NCBI GenBank assembly: GCA_934122215.1
Contig: CAKOWF010000015.1
Location: 1 to 21,084 of the forward strand
Length of the DNA: 21,084 bases
Source: an uncultured Bacilli bacterium
GTDB lineage: Bacteria; Bacillota_I; Bacilli_A; RF39; UBA660
Reading direction: 5' to 3'
The translations under genes were made by a program, and so were the position numbers. The notes below the pieces were generated by a model. It was not told the DNA's origin, made no database searches, and saw only the letters and a program-made list of their open reading frames with translations. This document shows, piece after piece, positions 6,453 through 13,692 of the stretch (its first letter is position 1; each line of letters opens with the position of its first letter).

Positions 6453-8456
6453 ATGAAACTAAAATTAAGAGCAGAACCTAGAGACTGGTTAATATTTATT
6501 ATATTTGCTATATTTTTGCTATTCTTTATAGCTATAGCTGTTGGTAATATTATGGCATTAGTTAGTGGAAATGAATTAACTGGTATTAATCCATTTCCAG
6601 CATTCTCAAAAGATTTATTTCCTCTAACAATGATAATATATATTGCAGTACTAATAGTGGTATTTACAAGTGTATCATCATATTTCTTTGATAGAGAAAA
6701 AGGTTTTGGTTTTTCAGCATCACCTAAAAAAGAAAAAGGATACTCAAGATGGGCTACTGATAAGGAAATGAAGAAAAACTTAAAAAAAATAGATCCAAAA
6801 GCAGAAAGTACAGAATATGCAGGTATACCATTAATCAATAATGGAAAAGAAATATGGGTAGATGCTGGAGAATGGCATAATTTAGTAATTGGACAAACTG
6901 CATCAGGTAAAACAGAAAGTATAGTTCAACCAATGGTAAAAACATTAGCAAAAGCTGGCGAATCAATGATTATTACCGATCCAAAAGGTGAAATATATGA
7001 AAGAAATGCAGAAGAATTAAGAGAAAAAGGCTATAATATAGTATTATTAAATTTCCGTAATCCTCAAAATGGTAATTGTTGGAACCCATTAACATTACCA
7101 TATAGTTTATATAAAGAGGGAAATATTGATAAAGCAACAGAATTACTAGATGACTTAGCTAAAAACATCTTATATGATGAATCAAGTAAAGGACAAGATC
7201 CATTTTGGGAAAATACATCAGCTGATTATTTTACGGGATTATCATTAGCTTTATTTGAAGATGCAAAAGAAGAAGAAATTAATCTAAACACAATTAACTT
7301 AATGACAACAGTTGGTGAAGAAAAAATTGGTGGAACAACAGTTATGAAAGAATATTTTGCTGATAAAGATCAAGCATCTCCAGCATATATAAATGTTGCT
7401 AGTACACTTATGGCACCAGCTGATACAAAAGGAAGTATTCTATCAGTATTTAAACAAAAAATAAAAATATTTTCAGCAAAACAAAATTTATCAGAGATGC
7501 TATCACATAGTGACTTTGATATGAAAGATATCGGAAGAAAAAGAACAGCAGTATTTATTATAATTCATGATGAAAAAAAGACATATCATCCACTTGCTAC
7601 AATATTTGTAAAACAATGTTATGAAACATTAGTTGATGTAGCATTTGAAAATGGTGGTAAATTACCATTCAAAACAAACTTTATACTAGATGAATTTGCT
7701 AATATGCCACCCCTTAAAGATGCAGATGCAATGGTAACAGCTGCACGTTCTAGATTAATAAGATTTACATTTATTATTCAAAACTTTGCTCAATTATCAG
7801 ATGTATATGGTAAAGAAAAGGGAGATACAATAAAAGGTAACTGTGGTAACTGGATTTATTTAATAAGTTCAGAACTATCTGCCTTAGAAGAAATAAGCAA
7901 AATGTGTGGGGAAGTAAAATCTAAAAAAGATGATAAAACAGCATCAACACCACTTATTACAGTATCAGATTTGCAACGTTTACCAATGTATACAATGGTA
8001 ATATTAAGAACAAGAGAGATGCCATTTAAAACAAAAATGGAACCAGCATGGAAAATGGATAAACAAGGTATGTGGGGAAAAACATATCCAAAAGCTACAT
8101 ATCCAACTAGAGAAAAACAAGAAATTCATATGTTTGACATAAAGAAAATTGTTGAAGAAAAAAGACAAAAGAAGATTGATGAAATGTTAGGTAGTGATAT
8201 GCCTAAAATGCCAGGAGCACCTAGTATGCCATTTAATCCATTTGAAAGCGCTAATCCATTTAAACCAAATAATACTAATTTTGATGATTTAGTAAAAAGA
8301 ATAGATGCTAAAATAGCAGAATTAGAAGAAGAAGAAAAACAAGAAAAATTAAAAGAACAAAATAAAATAGTAGAAAAAGAAGAACCACCTGTATTTAAAC
8401 AAGAAGAAGTAACAGATGATCAATTCTTTGATGACTTTTTTGCTGATGATGAATAA
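6453..8456 (+). CDS. VirD4/TraG-type T4SS coupling protein (ATPase)
   Basis: A 667-residue coupling protein that would recruit substrate (DNA-protein complex or effector) to the channel. Two N-terminal membrane helices lie at about 11-36 and 51-75. Walker A is GQTASGKT at residues 147-154, followed by IITDPKGEIYE, typical of TraG/VirD4 proteins. Walker B is FILDEFANMPPL with its Asp at 413, and FIIQNFAQL follows as in the family's sensor region. The last ~130 residues are Pro/Met/Phe-rich and then a Glu/Lys coiled coil with an acidic end, the region that in relatives contacts substrates. AGGAGGAAG precedes the ATG. It is the last gene of the T4SS run, and its stop codon sits inside a terminator hairpin. 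No relaxase gene follows. All motor residues are present. Confidence 0.93.
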   Translation: MKLKLRAEPRDWLIFIIFAIFLLFFIAIAVGNIMALVSGNELTGINPFPAFSKDLFPLTMIIYIAVLIVVFTSVSSYFFDREKGFGFSASPKKEKGYSRWATDKEMKKNLKKIDPKAESTEYAGIPLINNGKEIWVDAGEWHNLVIGQTASGKTESIVQPMVKTLAKAGESMIITDPKGEIYERNAEELREKGYNIVLLNFRNPQNGNCWNPLTLPYSLYKEGNIDKATELLDDLAKNILYDESSKGQDPFWENTSADYFTGLSLALFEDAKEEEINLNTINLMTTVGEEKIGGTTVMKEYFADKDQASPAYINVASTLMAPADTKGSILSVFKQKIKIFSAKQNLSEMLSHSDFDMKDIGRKRTAVFIIIHDEKKTYHPLATIFVKQCYETLVDVAFENGGKLPFKTNFILDEFANMPPLKDADAMVTAARSRLIRFTFIIQNFAQLSDVYGKEKGDTIKGNCGNWIYLISSELSALEEISKMCGEVKSKKDDKTASTPLITVSDLQRLPMYTMVILRTREMPFKTKMEPAWKMDKQGMWGKTYPKATYPTREKQEIHMFDIKKIVEEKRQKKIDEMLGSDMPKMPGAPSMPFNPFESANPFKPNNTNFDDLVKRIDAKIAELEEEEKQEKLKEQNKIVEKEEPPVFKQEEVTDDQFFDDFFADDE

Positions 8457-8469
8457 TCATCAGTTTTTT
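8443..8469 (+). terminator. Rho-independent terminator closing the T4SS operon
   Basis: Perfect 8-bp stem CTGATGAT / ATCATCAG (8443-8450 with 8456-8463), 5-nt loop, then six T. The virD4-type stop codon lies in the loop and stem. Confidence 0.88.
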
Positions 8470-8503
8470 GGTCTTTATAATTACATAATAAACACTGAAA
8501 GCA

Positions 8504-8509
8504 TATAAT
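8504..8509 (+). promoter_or_regulatory. Probable -10 box (TATAAT) of the rhodanese gene
   Basis: A perfect TATAAT lies 17 nt before GTG 8526, downstream of the T4SS terminator. The matching -35 position (TTACAT at 8481) is poor. If used, the leader would be only about 10 nt and would begin at the ribosome site. Confidence 0.4.
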
Positions 8510-8525
8510 AAATTAGGTGGTTAAA

Positions 8526-8813
8526 GTGTCAAATATAACAATCGATGAACTTTTACCAATGATCGGAAAAATAAATATAATAGATATTAGAAATTCACAA
8601 AGTTATAATAATCAACATATAGATGGTGCAATTAATATTCCATTTGAAAAATTAATAGTTTCACCAAGTAAATATTTAGATGTAAATAAAAAATACTTTA
8701 TATATTGTAGAAGCGGAATGACAAGTAAAAAAGCTTGTCAAATACTATCAAACTATGGATTTAAAACTATAAATATAATTGGTGGATATGAAGAATGGGT
8801 ATTAAAAAAATAA
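8526..8813 (+). CDS. Single-domain rhodanese-like sulfurtransferase
   Basis: A 95-residue cytoplasmic protein covering one complete rhodanese domain: DIRNSQSYNNQHIDGAINIP in the first half (the CH2A-like Asp-Arg and the HI.GA.N motif), the active-site loop YCRSGM with Cys61 as the persulfide-carrying nucleophile, and IIGGYEEW at the end. It probably moves sulfane sulfur between partners, as PspE/GlpE-type proteins do; the substrate is unknown. An upstream in-frame GTG at 8517 lies inside AGGTGG, which is the ribosome site for GTG 8526 (5-nt spacing), so I chose 8526. It stands alone between two terminators, so it is probably monocistronic. Confidence 0.88.
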   Translation: MSNITIDELLPMIGKINIIDIRNSQSYNNQHIDGAINIPFEKLIVSPSKYLDVNKKYFIYCRSGMTSKKACQILSNYGFKTINIIGGYEEWVLKK

Positions 8814-8821
8814 TATTAATG

Positions 8822-8844
8822 TAGACCTTTTTAGGTCTATTTTG
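8822..8844 (+). terminator. Terminator after the rhodanese gene
   Basis: Perfect 7-bp stem TAGACCT / AGGTCTA with a T4 loop (8822-8839), followed by a short T run at 8840-8843. Confidence 0.75.
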
Positions 8845-8873
8845 TTTACATATTAAGAAATATAATATATAAT
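8845..8873 (+). promoter_or_regulatory. SigA-type promoter of the pilin-pgk-tpi operon
   Basis: TTTACA (8845-8850), 17-nt spacer, TATAAT (8868-8873). The start point would be near 8880, about 13 nt upstream of the pilin-like ATG. No other promoter of this quality is seen before the terminator at 13574, so it may drive all five genes. Confidence 0.7.
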
Positions 8874-8892
8874 TGGTATAGTGGGTGAGTAT

Positions 8893-9477
8893 ATGAAAAA
8901 AGGGTTTACACTAGTAGAATTATTAGCAGTTTTCGCACTTATGGGAGCAATATTATTATTATCAATACCAGCGATAACAGGAATGTTAAAACAAGCAGAA
9001 GAAGGTAAGATAAACACATTTAATGAAAATTTATTCTTATCTGCAACATCCTATATATCTGATAATAGAGATGATTATATAGAATTAAAAGAAACAGACA
9101 AAATTACATATGTGAGAATAGAAAATTTGTTGCTAAAAAATTATTTAAATAGTAATTTAATAAATCCTAAAACATCAAATCAAATAAAAAAAGATAAAGA
9201 TGAAATGATTATTTTAGTAAAAAAAGATTCAGAAGGAATATATAGGTATGAGTTAATATATTATTCAGAATATTTTTCTTCAGAAAAATATGAAGAAGAA
9301 AAGACTAAAATAATAAATGCATTAAATTCTATTGAAATATTGACTAATGATTCATCATCATCAAAAGTAACATATGCAGAAAATTTAATTAATTTATTAA
9401 GTGATTCAAGAGATGAAGAACACGAAAATGAAATAAAAACAGCTTTATTAAATAGATTGAACTATAGTTTTAAATAG
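8893..9477 (+). CDS. Type IV pilin-like protein (class III signal, prepilin peptidase substrate)
   Basis: A 194-residue protein starting MKKG/FTLVELLAV, a textbook prepilin leader: cleavage after Gly4, Phe at mature +1 and Glu at +5. The hydrophobic helix runs to about residue 30, followed by a charged region and a mixed globular domain to ~194 with no cysteines, so there is no typical disulfide loop. GTG 8881 is in frame, but ATG 8893 is preferred because GGTGA lies just before it and the leader then has standard length. The gene ends 8 nt before pgk and shares its promoter. No prepilin peptidase, assembly ATPase or membrane platform gene is in this window, so the machinery must be elsewhere. 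It may be a pseudopilin for a com-type or minor pilus system. Confidence 0.87.
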   Translation: MKKGFTLVELLAVFALMGAILLLSIPAITGMLKQAEEGKINTFNENLFLSATSYISDNRDDYIELKETDKITYVRIENLLLKNYLNSNLINPKTSNQIKKDKDEMIILVKKDSEGIYRYELIYYSEYFSSEKYEEEKTKIINALNSIEILTNDSSSSKVTYAENLINLLSDSRDEEHENEIKTALLNRLNYSFK

Positions 9478-9485
9478 GAGAAAAT

Positions 9486-10670
9486 ATGAAAACAATAAGA
9501 AATTTTAATTTAAATAATAAAAAAGTAATTATTAGAGTAGATTTTAATGTACCAATAAAGGATGGAAAAATAACTGATGATAATCGTATAAAGATGAGTT
9601 TAGAAACTATTAAGTATGCAATAGAACAAAATGCTAAGGTTATACTTTTATCACATTTAGGTAGAATAAAAACGGAAGAAGATAAACTAAAAAATAATCT
9701 AAATATAGTTGTACCTAAATTGGAAGAATTACTAAATCAAAAAGTTATATTTTCATCAACAACAAGAGGAAAAGAGTTAGAAGATAAAATAAGCAATATG
9801 AAAAATAAAGATGTATTATTAGTACAAAATACACGCTATGAAGATTTAGAAAATAAAAAAGAAAGTTCAAATAATCCGGAATTAGGAAAGTATTGGGCTA
9901 GTTTAGGAGATATTTTTATAAATGATGCATTTGGAACATGTCATAGAAGTCATGCGTCAAATGTCGGTATTGCATCTAATTTACCTTGCGGAATAGGATT
10001 TTTGGTAGAAAAAGAATTGAAATCTTTAGAATTAAAAAATGCAGTAAGACCAATAACAATAATATTAGGTGGATCAAAAGTAAATGATAAAATTAAATTA
10101 ATTGAAAATTTAGTAAAAATAGCTGATTACATACTAATAGGTGGTGGAATGGCTTATACCTTTTTAAAGGCATCAGATATCAACATAGGTTCATCATTAT
10201 TAGATGAAGAAAGTATAGCTTTTTGTAAAAATATATTAAAAAAATATAAAGATAAAATAATATTACCAATTGATAGTGTCAATGCTAAAGAAATAAAAGA
10301 AAATGTAGAAGCTAGACAATGTTTTATAAATGAAATAAAACAAGATGAAATAGGATTGGATATCGGTTATAATACTACTAAACTATTTAAAACATATTTA
10401 GAAAAAAGTAAAACAATAATATGGAATGGACCATTAGGACTATATGAGATAAAACCTTTCGATGAAGGAACAATAAGAATATGTGAAATACTAAAAAATA
10501 TAGATGCAAAAAAAATAGTAGGTGGTGGAGATACGGCAAGTGCTATTATAAATTTAGGTTATAAAGACGTATTTGATCACATTTCAACAGGTGGCGGAGC
10601 TTCACTAGAATTATTAGAAGGAAAAAAATTACCAGGAGTTGAAGTAATAAATGAAAAAAAATGTAATTAA
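9486..10670 (+). CDS. pgk: Phosphoglycerate kinase
   Basis: A 394-residue full-length cytosolic enzyme catalysing 1,3-bisphosphoglycerate + ADP to 3-phosphoglycerate + ATP. The N-domain has RVDFNVP near residue 18, LLSHLGR, NTRYED and NDAFGTCHRSHAS. The hinge and C-domain have GGSKVNDK, GGGMAYTF, WNGPLGLYE from residue 313, GGGDTAS from 346 and the closing STGGGASLELLEG. Usual residues for both substrates are present; QNTRYE in place of the more common ENTRF/ENVRF is a mild change. AGGAG precedes ATG, 8 nt after the pilin-like gene. The stop overlaps the next gene by 20 bp. gapA, which is often upstream of pgk, is replaced here by a pilin-like gene. Confidence 0.97.
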   Translation: MKTIRNFNLNNKKVIIRVDFNVPIKDGKITDDNRIKMSLETIKYAIEQNAKVILLSHLGRIKTEEDKLKNNLNIVVPKLEELLNQKVIFSSTTRGKELEDKISNMKNKDVLLVQNTRYEDLENKKESSNNPELGKYWASLGDIFINDAFGTCHRSHASNVGIASNLPCGIGFLVEKELKSLELKNAVRPITIILGGSKVNDKIKLIENLVKIADYILIGGGMAYTFLKASDINIGSSLLDEESIAFCKNILKKYKDKIILPIDSVNAKEIKENVEARQCFINEIKQDEIGLDIGYNTTKLFKTYLEKSKTIIWNGPLGLYEIKPFDEGTIRICEILKNIDAKKIVGGGDTASAIINLGYKDVFDHISTGGGASLELLEGKKLPGVEVINEKKCN

Positions 10671-11646
10671 TTTTTTAATTCTTATTTTAATCACAATATT
10701 AGTATTATATTTTTCATTAAAAAATGATTATAATGAAATAATAAATACAATAAAAAATATGAATTTAATATTATTTATAATAGCTATATTGATATATATG
10801 ATGTATATGTTAATTAAAAGTATTATAATGAAAATAGTAGTTAAATATTTCAAAAATGATTATACTTTAAAACAATCATTTAGAATGGGTTTAGAAACTA
10901 ACTTTTTTCATGCTATAACTCCATTCGCAACAGGCGGACAACCATATGAAATATATAGATTAAATAAAGATGGAATAAGTGTTATCAATGCTGCAAGTGT
11001 TTCAATTCAAAACTTTATAATTTATCAAACAGCATTGGTATTACTTGGAATATTTGCTGTAATTTACAATTATATTTTTAAACTTTTTCCTAATGTTTCA
11101 TTATTAAAAAATTTAGTATTATTAGGATTTATAATTAATTTTTTAGTAATAGTGGTTTTATTTTCAATAACATATTTTGAAAAATTAAATAAAGTAGTAG
11201 TTAATTTTATAATTAATTTACTAGTAAAATTAAAAATAATAAAAAATAAAGAAGAAAAAGTAAAAAAATTTGAAAAATATTTATCAGATTTTAATGAAGG
11301 ATCAAAAATTTTATTAAAAGATAAAAGAAAATTTTTAATATTAGTTTTATTACAATTACTATCATTATCATTATTATACTTAGTACCATATTTTATAATA
11401 AAAGGAGTGGGACTAAATGTATCAATAGTAAATGTAATAGTAACTAGTGCATATGTTATGTTAATTGGAGCTTTTGTACCTATACCAGGAGGTACAGGAG
11501 GATTAGAATATGGATTTATATCATTTTATGGAAACTTTATAACTGGACCAAGTTTAAATGCTATAATGTTATTATGGAGATTTATAACATATTATTTTGG
11601 AATGATTTTAGGTGCAATTATTTTAGGACTTAGAAAGAAGGCTTAA
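10651..11646 (+). CDS. UPF0104 / LPG-synthase-TM family polytopic membrane protein (LafC-like)
   Basis: A 331-residue protein with about eight hydrophobic segments, starting within the pgk gene (20-bp overlap). Two family signatures are visible: TPFATGGQPYE at residues 90-100 and VPIPGGTGG at 276-284, both characteristic of the UPF0104/YbhN family (Pfam PF03706), related to the flippase half of MprF. There is no soluble aminoacyl-transferase domain, so it is not a complete MprF. The next gene, 1 nt downstream, is a GT4 diacylglycerol glucosyltransferase; the same kind of pairing is known in Listeria (lafA/lafC), which suggests a role in moving or handling glycolipids across the membrane. The transported substrate has to be inferred. 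Confidence 0.88.
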   Translation: MKKNVINFLILILITILVLYFSLKNDYNEIINTIKNMNLILFIIAILIYMMYMLIKSIIMKIVVKYFKNDYTLKQSFRMGLETNFFHAITPFATGGQPYEIYRLNKDGISVINAASVSIQNFIIYQTALVLLGIFAVIYNYIFKLFPNVSLLKNLVLLGFIINFLVIVVLFSITYFEKLNKVVVNFIINLLVKLKIIKNKEEKVKKFEKYLSDFNEGSKILLKDKRKFLILVLLQLLSLSLLYLVPYFIIKGVGLNVSIVNVIVTSAYVMLIGAFVPIPGGTGGLEYGFISFYGNFITGPSLNAIMLLWRFITYYFGMILGAIILGLRKKA

Positions 11647-11647
11647 C

Positions 11648-12865
11648 ATGCGAATAGGAATATTTACAGATACATATCCACCATATATAAATGGGGTTTC
11701 AACAAGTATAAAAATGTTAGAAAAAGCATTAAAGGAAAAAGGACATCAGGTATATATAGTTACTGTAAATAACAAAAATATGAAATACATATATGAAAAT
11801 GATGGAAAAACTATACGCATACCAGGTATACCAATAGGAATTTATGATTATAGATTAACTGGTATTTATCCAATTCGTGTAATAAATAAGATAAAAAGAT
11901 GGAATCTTGATGTAATACATTCTCATACTGAATTTGGGGTAGGAACATTTGCTAGAATAATAGCTAAACAGTTTGGAATTCCTTTAGTACACACGTATCA
12001 TACTATGTATGAAGATTATGTTCACTATATTACACATGGATATTTTGATAAATCAAGTAAAAAATTAGTCGAATATTTTACAAAATTTTATTGTGATAAA
12101 ACAACAAGTGAATTAATAGTTCCAAGTAAAAAAACTTACAACCTATTCAAAGAAAAATATAAGTGTGATAAAAATATATATATAGTACCAACAGGCATGG
12201 ATGTAGAAAATTTTGATGTTAGTAAATTAAAACAATCAAAAATAGAAGAATTAAAAAATAAATATAAATTAAATAATTCATTTGTGGTATTATATGTTGG
12301 AAGATTAGCAGAAGAAAAAAATATTGAATTTATTATAAATAATCAACATACTTTATTAAAAAAATATCCAAATTTAAAACTTTTGATAGTAGGTAATGGC
12401 CCTGATATGGAAAAATATCAAAAGTTATGTAAAAAAAATAAAATTCTAGAATCAACAATATTTACAGGCGCAATTCCAAGAGATGAAATGCCATACTATT
12501 ATGCATTAGGAAATGTATTTGTAACAGCAAGTACAACTGAAACACAAGGATTAACTGTTATAGAAGCAATGGCAGCATCACTACCAGTAGTTGCTATAAA
12601 CGATGAAAGTTTTACAAATACAGTAGTAGATGGATTAAATGGATATTTATTTACTAAAAAAAGTGAATATATAAAAAAAGTAGGTAATTTAATTGAAAAT
12701 AAAGATATATATGATAAAATGAAAATACAAGCTAAAATAACATCTAACGAGCATTCACTAAAATATTATGCTGAAAAAATATTAGATGTGTATAAATCAG
12801 CTATATCAAAAAAAAGAAAAAAAACAATATTAGAAAAAATATTTAAAAGAACAAAGAGGGATTAA
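11648..12865 (+). CDS. GT4 glycosyltransferase, probable 1,2-diacylglycerol 3-glucosyltransferase
   Basis: A 405-residue GT-B enzyme of CAZy family GT4. It begins MRIGIFTDTYPPYINGVSTS, typical of the MGS/BgsB/LafA group that adds glucose from UDP-glucose to diacylglycerol. HSHTEFGVG and HTYHTMYEDY follow in the N-domain, the latter being the family's membrane/acceptor region. VPTGMD marks the linker, YVGRLAEEKN opens the C-domain and ETQGLTVIE is the EX7E motif with Glu298 and Glu306. The C-terminal ~30 residues are strongly basic (Lys/Arg-rich), as expected for binding anionic membranes. It lies between a LafC-like membrane protein and tpiA with spacings of 1 nt each. The product would be the glycolipid used as a membrane lipid or as lipoteichoic acid anchor. 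Donor and acceptor are inferred from family resemblance. Confidence 0.88.
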   Translation: MRIGIFTDTYPPYINGVSTSIKMLEKALKEKGHQVYIVTVNNKNMKYIYENDGKTIRIPGIPIGIYDYRLTGIYPIRVINKIKRWNLDVIHSHTEFGVGTFARIIAKQFGIPLVHTYHTMYEDYVHYITHGYFDKSSKKLVEYFTKFYCDKTTSELIVPSKKTYNLFKEKYKCDKNIYIVPTGMDVENFDVSKLKQSKIEELKNKYKLNNSFVVLYVGRLAEEKNIEFIINNQHTLLKKYPNLKLLIVGNGPDMEKYQKLCKKNKILESTIFTGAIPRDEMPYYYALGNVFVTASTTETQGLTVIEAMAASLPVVAINDESFTNTVVDGLNGYLFTKKSEYIKKVGNLIENKDIYDKMKIQAKITSNEHSLKYYAEKILDVYKSAISKKRKKTILEKIFKRTKRD

Positions 12866-12866
12866 T

Positions 12867-13571
12867 ATGAATGAATTTTTAATAATTGCTAATTTAAAGG
12901 GAAATCTATTACCTAGATATATAGCGCCATATTTAAAAGAAATAGAATCATGTGGTTCAAATTTAGTTATTTGTCCTTCATCAATATATGTTCCATATTT
13001 TTTAAAACATAATTATTCAGTAGGATTACAAAATATATATTGTGATGGAAATCTATATACAGGAGAAATATCACCAAATCAAGCATATGGATTAGGTGTT
13101 AAATATGTAATATTAGGACATAGTGATAGAAGAACTAAATTTAACGAAAATGATTATGATATCAATAAAACAATGTTAGAATGTTTAAAATGTGGTTTAA
13201 AAGTAATACTATGCATAGGTGAAACCTTAGAAGAAAAAAGTATGTTAAAAACAGCACGAGTAATAAAAAAGCAATTAACACTAGGTTTAAGAAATATAAA
13301 TAATTTAGATAATGTTTTTATTGCATATGAACCAGTATGGGCAATAGGTAGTGGAAATACACCAAGTAATCAAGATATAAAGGATACAGTAACATATATA
13401 AAAGAAATAATATATGAACTATATCAACAAGATGTTAAAGTATTATATGGTGGCAGTGTAGATGAAAATAATATAGAAATGATAAAAAAAATACCAAATA
13501 TAAATGGTGTATTAATAGGTAAAGCAAGTTTGGATCCTAAGCAATTATTAAAAATAATAACAAAAATATAA
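12867..13571 (+). CDS. tpiA: Triosephosphate isomerase (divergent, short)
   Basis: A 234-residue TIM-barrel enzyme interconverting DHAP and glyceraldehyde-3-phosphate, shorter than the usual ~250. The catalytic residues are present: Asn9 and Lys11 (in ANLKGN, where GNWKMN is normal), His85 in ILGHSDRR, and Glu155 in AYEPVWAIGSG; the phosphate loop YGGSV is at 194-198. Unusual changes are the loss of the Trp-Met of GNWKMN, Asp for Glu in GHSERR, and GSGNTPS in the mobile loop in place of GTGKTA. It starts 1 nt after the glycosyltransferase and ends just before a terminator. The combination of all active-site motifs makes the call secure despite divergence; catalytic efficiency cannot be judged from sequence. 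Confidence 0.95.
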   Translation: MNEFLIIANLKGNLLPRYIAPYLKEIESCGSNLVICPSSIYVPYFLKHNYSVGLQNIYCDGNLYTGEISPNQAYGLGVKYVILGHSDRRTKFNENDYDINKTMLECLKCGLKVILCIGETLEEKSMLKTARVIKKQLTLGLRNINNLDNVFIAYEPVWAIGSGNTPSNQDIKDTVTYIKEIIYELYQQDVKVLYGGSVDENNIEMIKKIPNINGVLIGKASLDPKQLLKIITKI

Positions 13572-13573
13572 TC

Positions 13574-13596
13574 AAAAGTATCAATGATACTTTTTT
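13574..13596 (+). terminator. Terminator closing the pilin-pgk-tpi operon
   Basis: Perfect 9-bp stem AAAAGTATC / GATACTTTT with a 3-nt loop (13574-13594) running into a T6 tract. Confidence 0.87.
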
Positions 13597-13599
13597 CTA

Positions 13600-13609
13600 T
13601 TCGACAAAA
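13600..13609 (+). promoter_or_regulatory. 0A box (Spo0A binding site), reverse orientation, upstream of spo0A
   Basis: TTCGACAAAA is the reverse complement of TTTTGTCGAA, containing the complete 0A-box core TGTCGAA. It lies 93 bp before the Spo0A start and about 41 bp before a TATAAT at 13650, so roughly 53-62 bp before the predicted start point: a position suited to activation of its own gene. Confidence 0.65.
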
Positions 13610-13649
13610 TTTTACAATAAGTGCTCTAGTAATTATTAAAAAAATGAGA

Positions 13650-13655
13650 TATAAT
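13650..13655 (+). promoter_or_regulatory. Probable -10 box (TATAAT) of spo0A
   Basis: Perfect TATAAT, 38 bp before ATG 13693, without a good -35 at 17 nt (TAGTAA at 13627). A weak -35 plus an upstream 0A box is what an activator-dependent promoter would look like. No clear SigH-type promoter (AGGA..GAAT) was seen. Confidence 0.5.
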
Positions 13656-13692
13656 AGCATCATAGCAGTACTACGAAGGAAAGGAATAAAGT

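Noticed and set aside
6389..6838. Minus-strand ORF of 149 codons over the VirD4 N-terminus
   Set aside because: Antisense shadow of the membrane-helix region; composition is explained by reverse reading and no family signature is present.
1..8469. Calling the T4SS genes an integrative conjugative element
   Set aside because: No integrase, relaxase, att repeat, origin of transfer or compositional break is visible, so the element type cannot be stated.
8517..8525. Upstream GTG start for the rhodanese gene
   Set aside because: The GTG is part of AGGTGG, which is the ribosome site for GTG 8526.
12065..12080. Further 0A-like site AGTCGAAT inside the glycosyltransferase gene
   Set aside because: It lacks the TGTCGAA core and lies within coding sequence far from a promoter.
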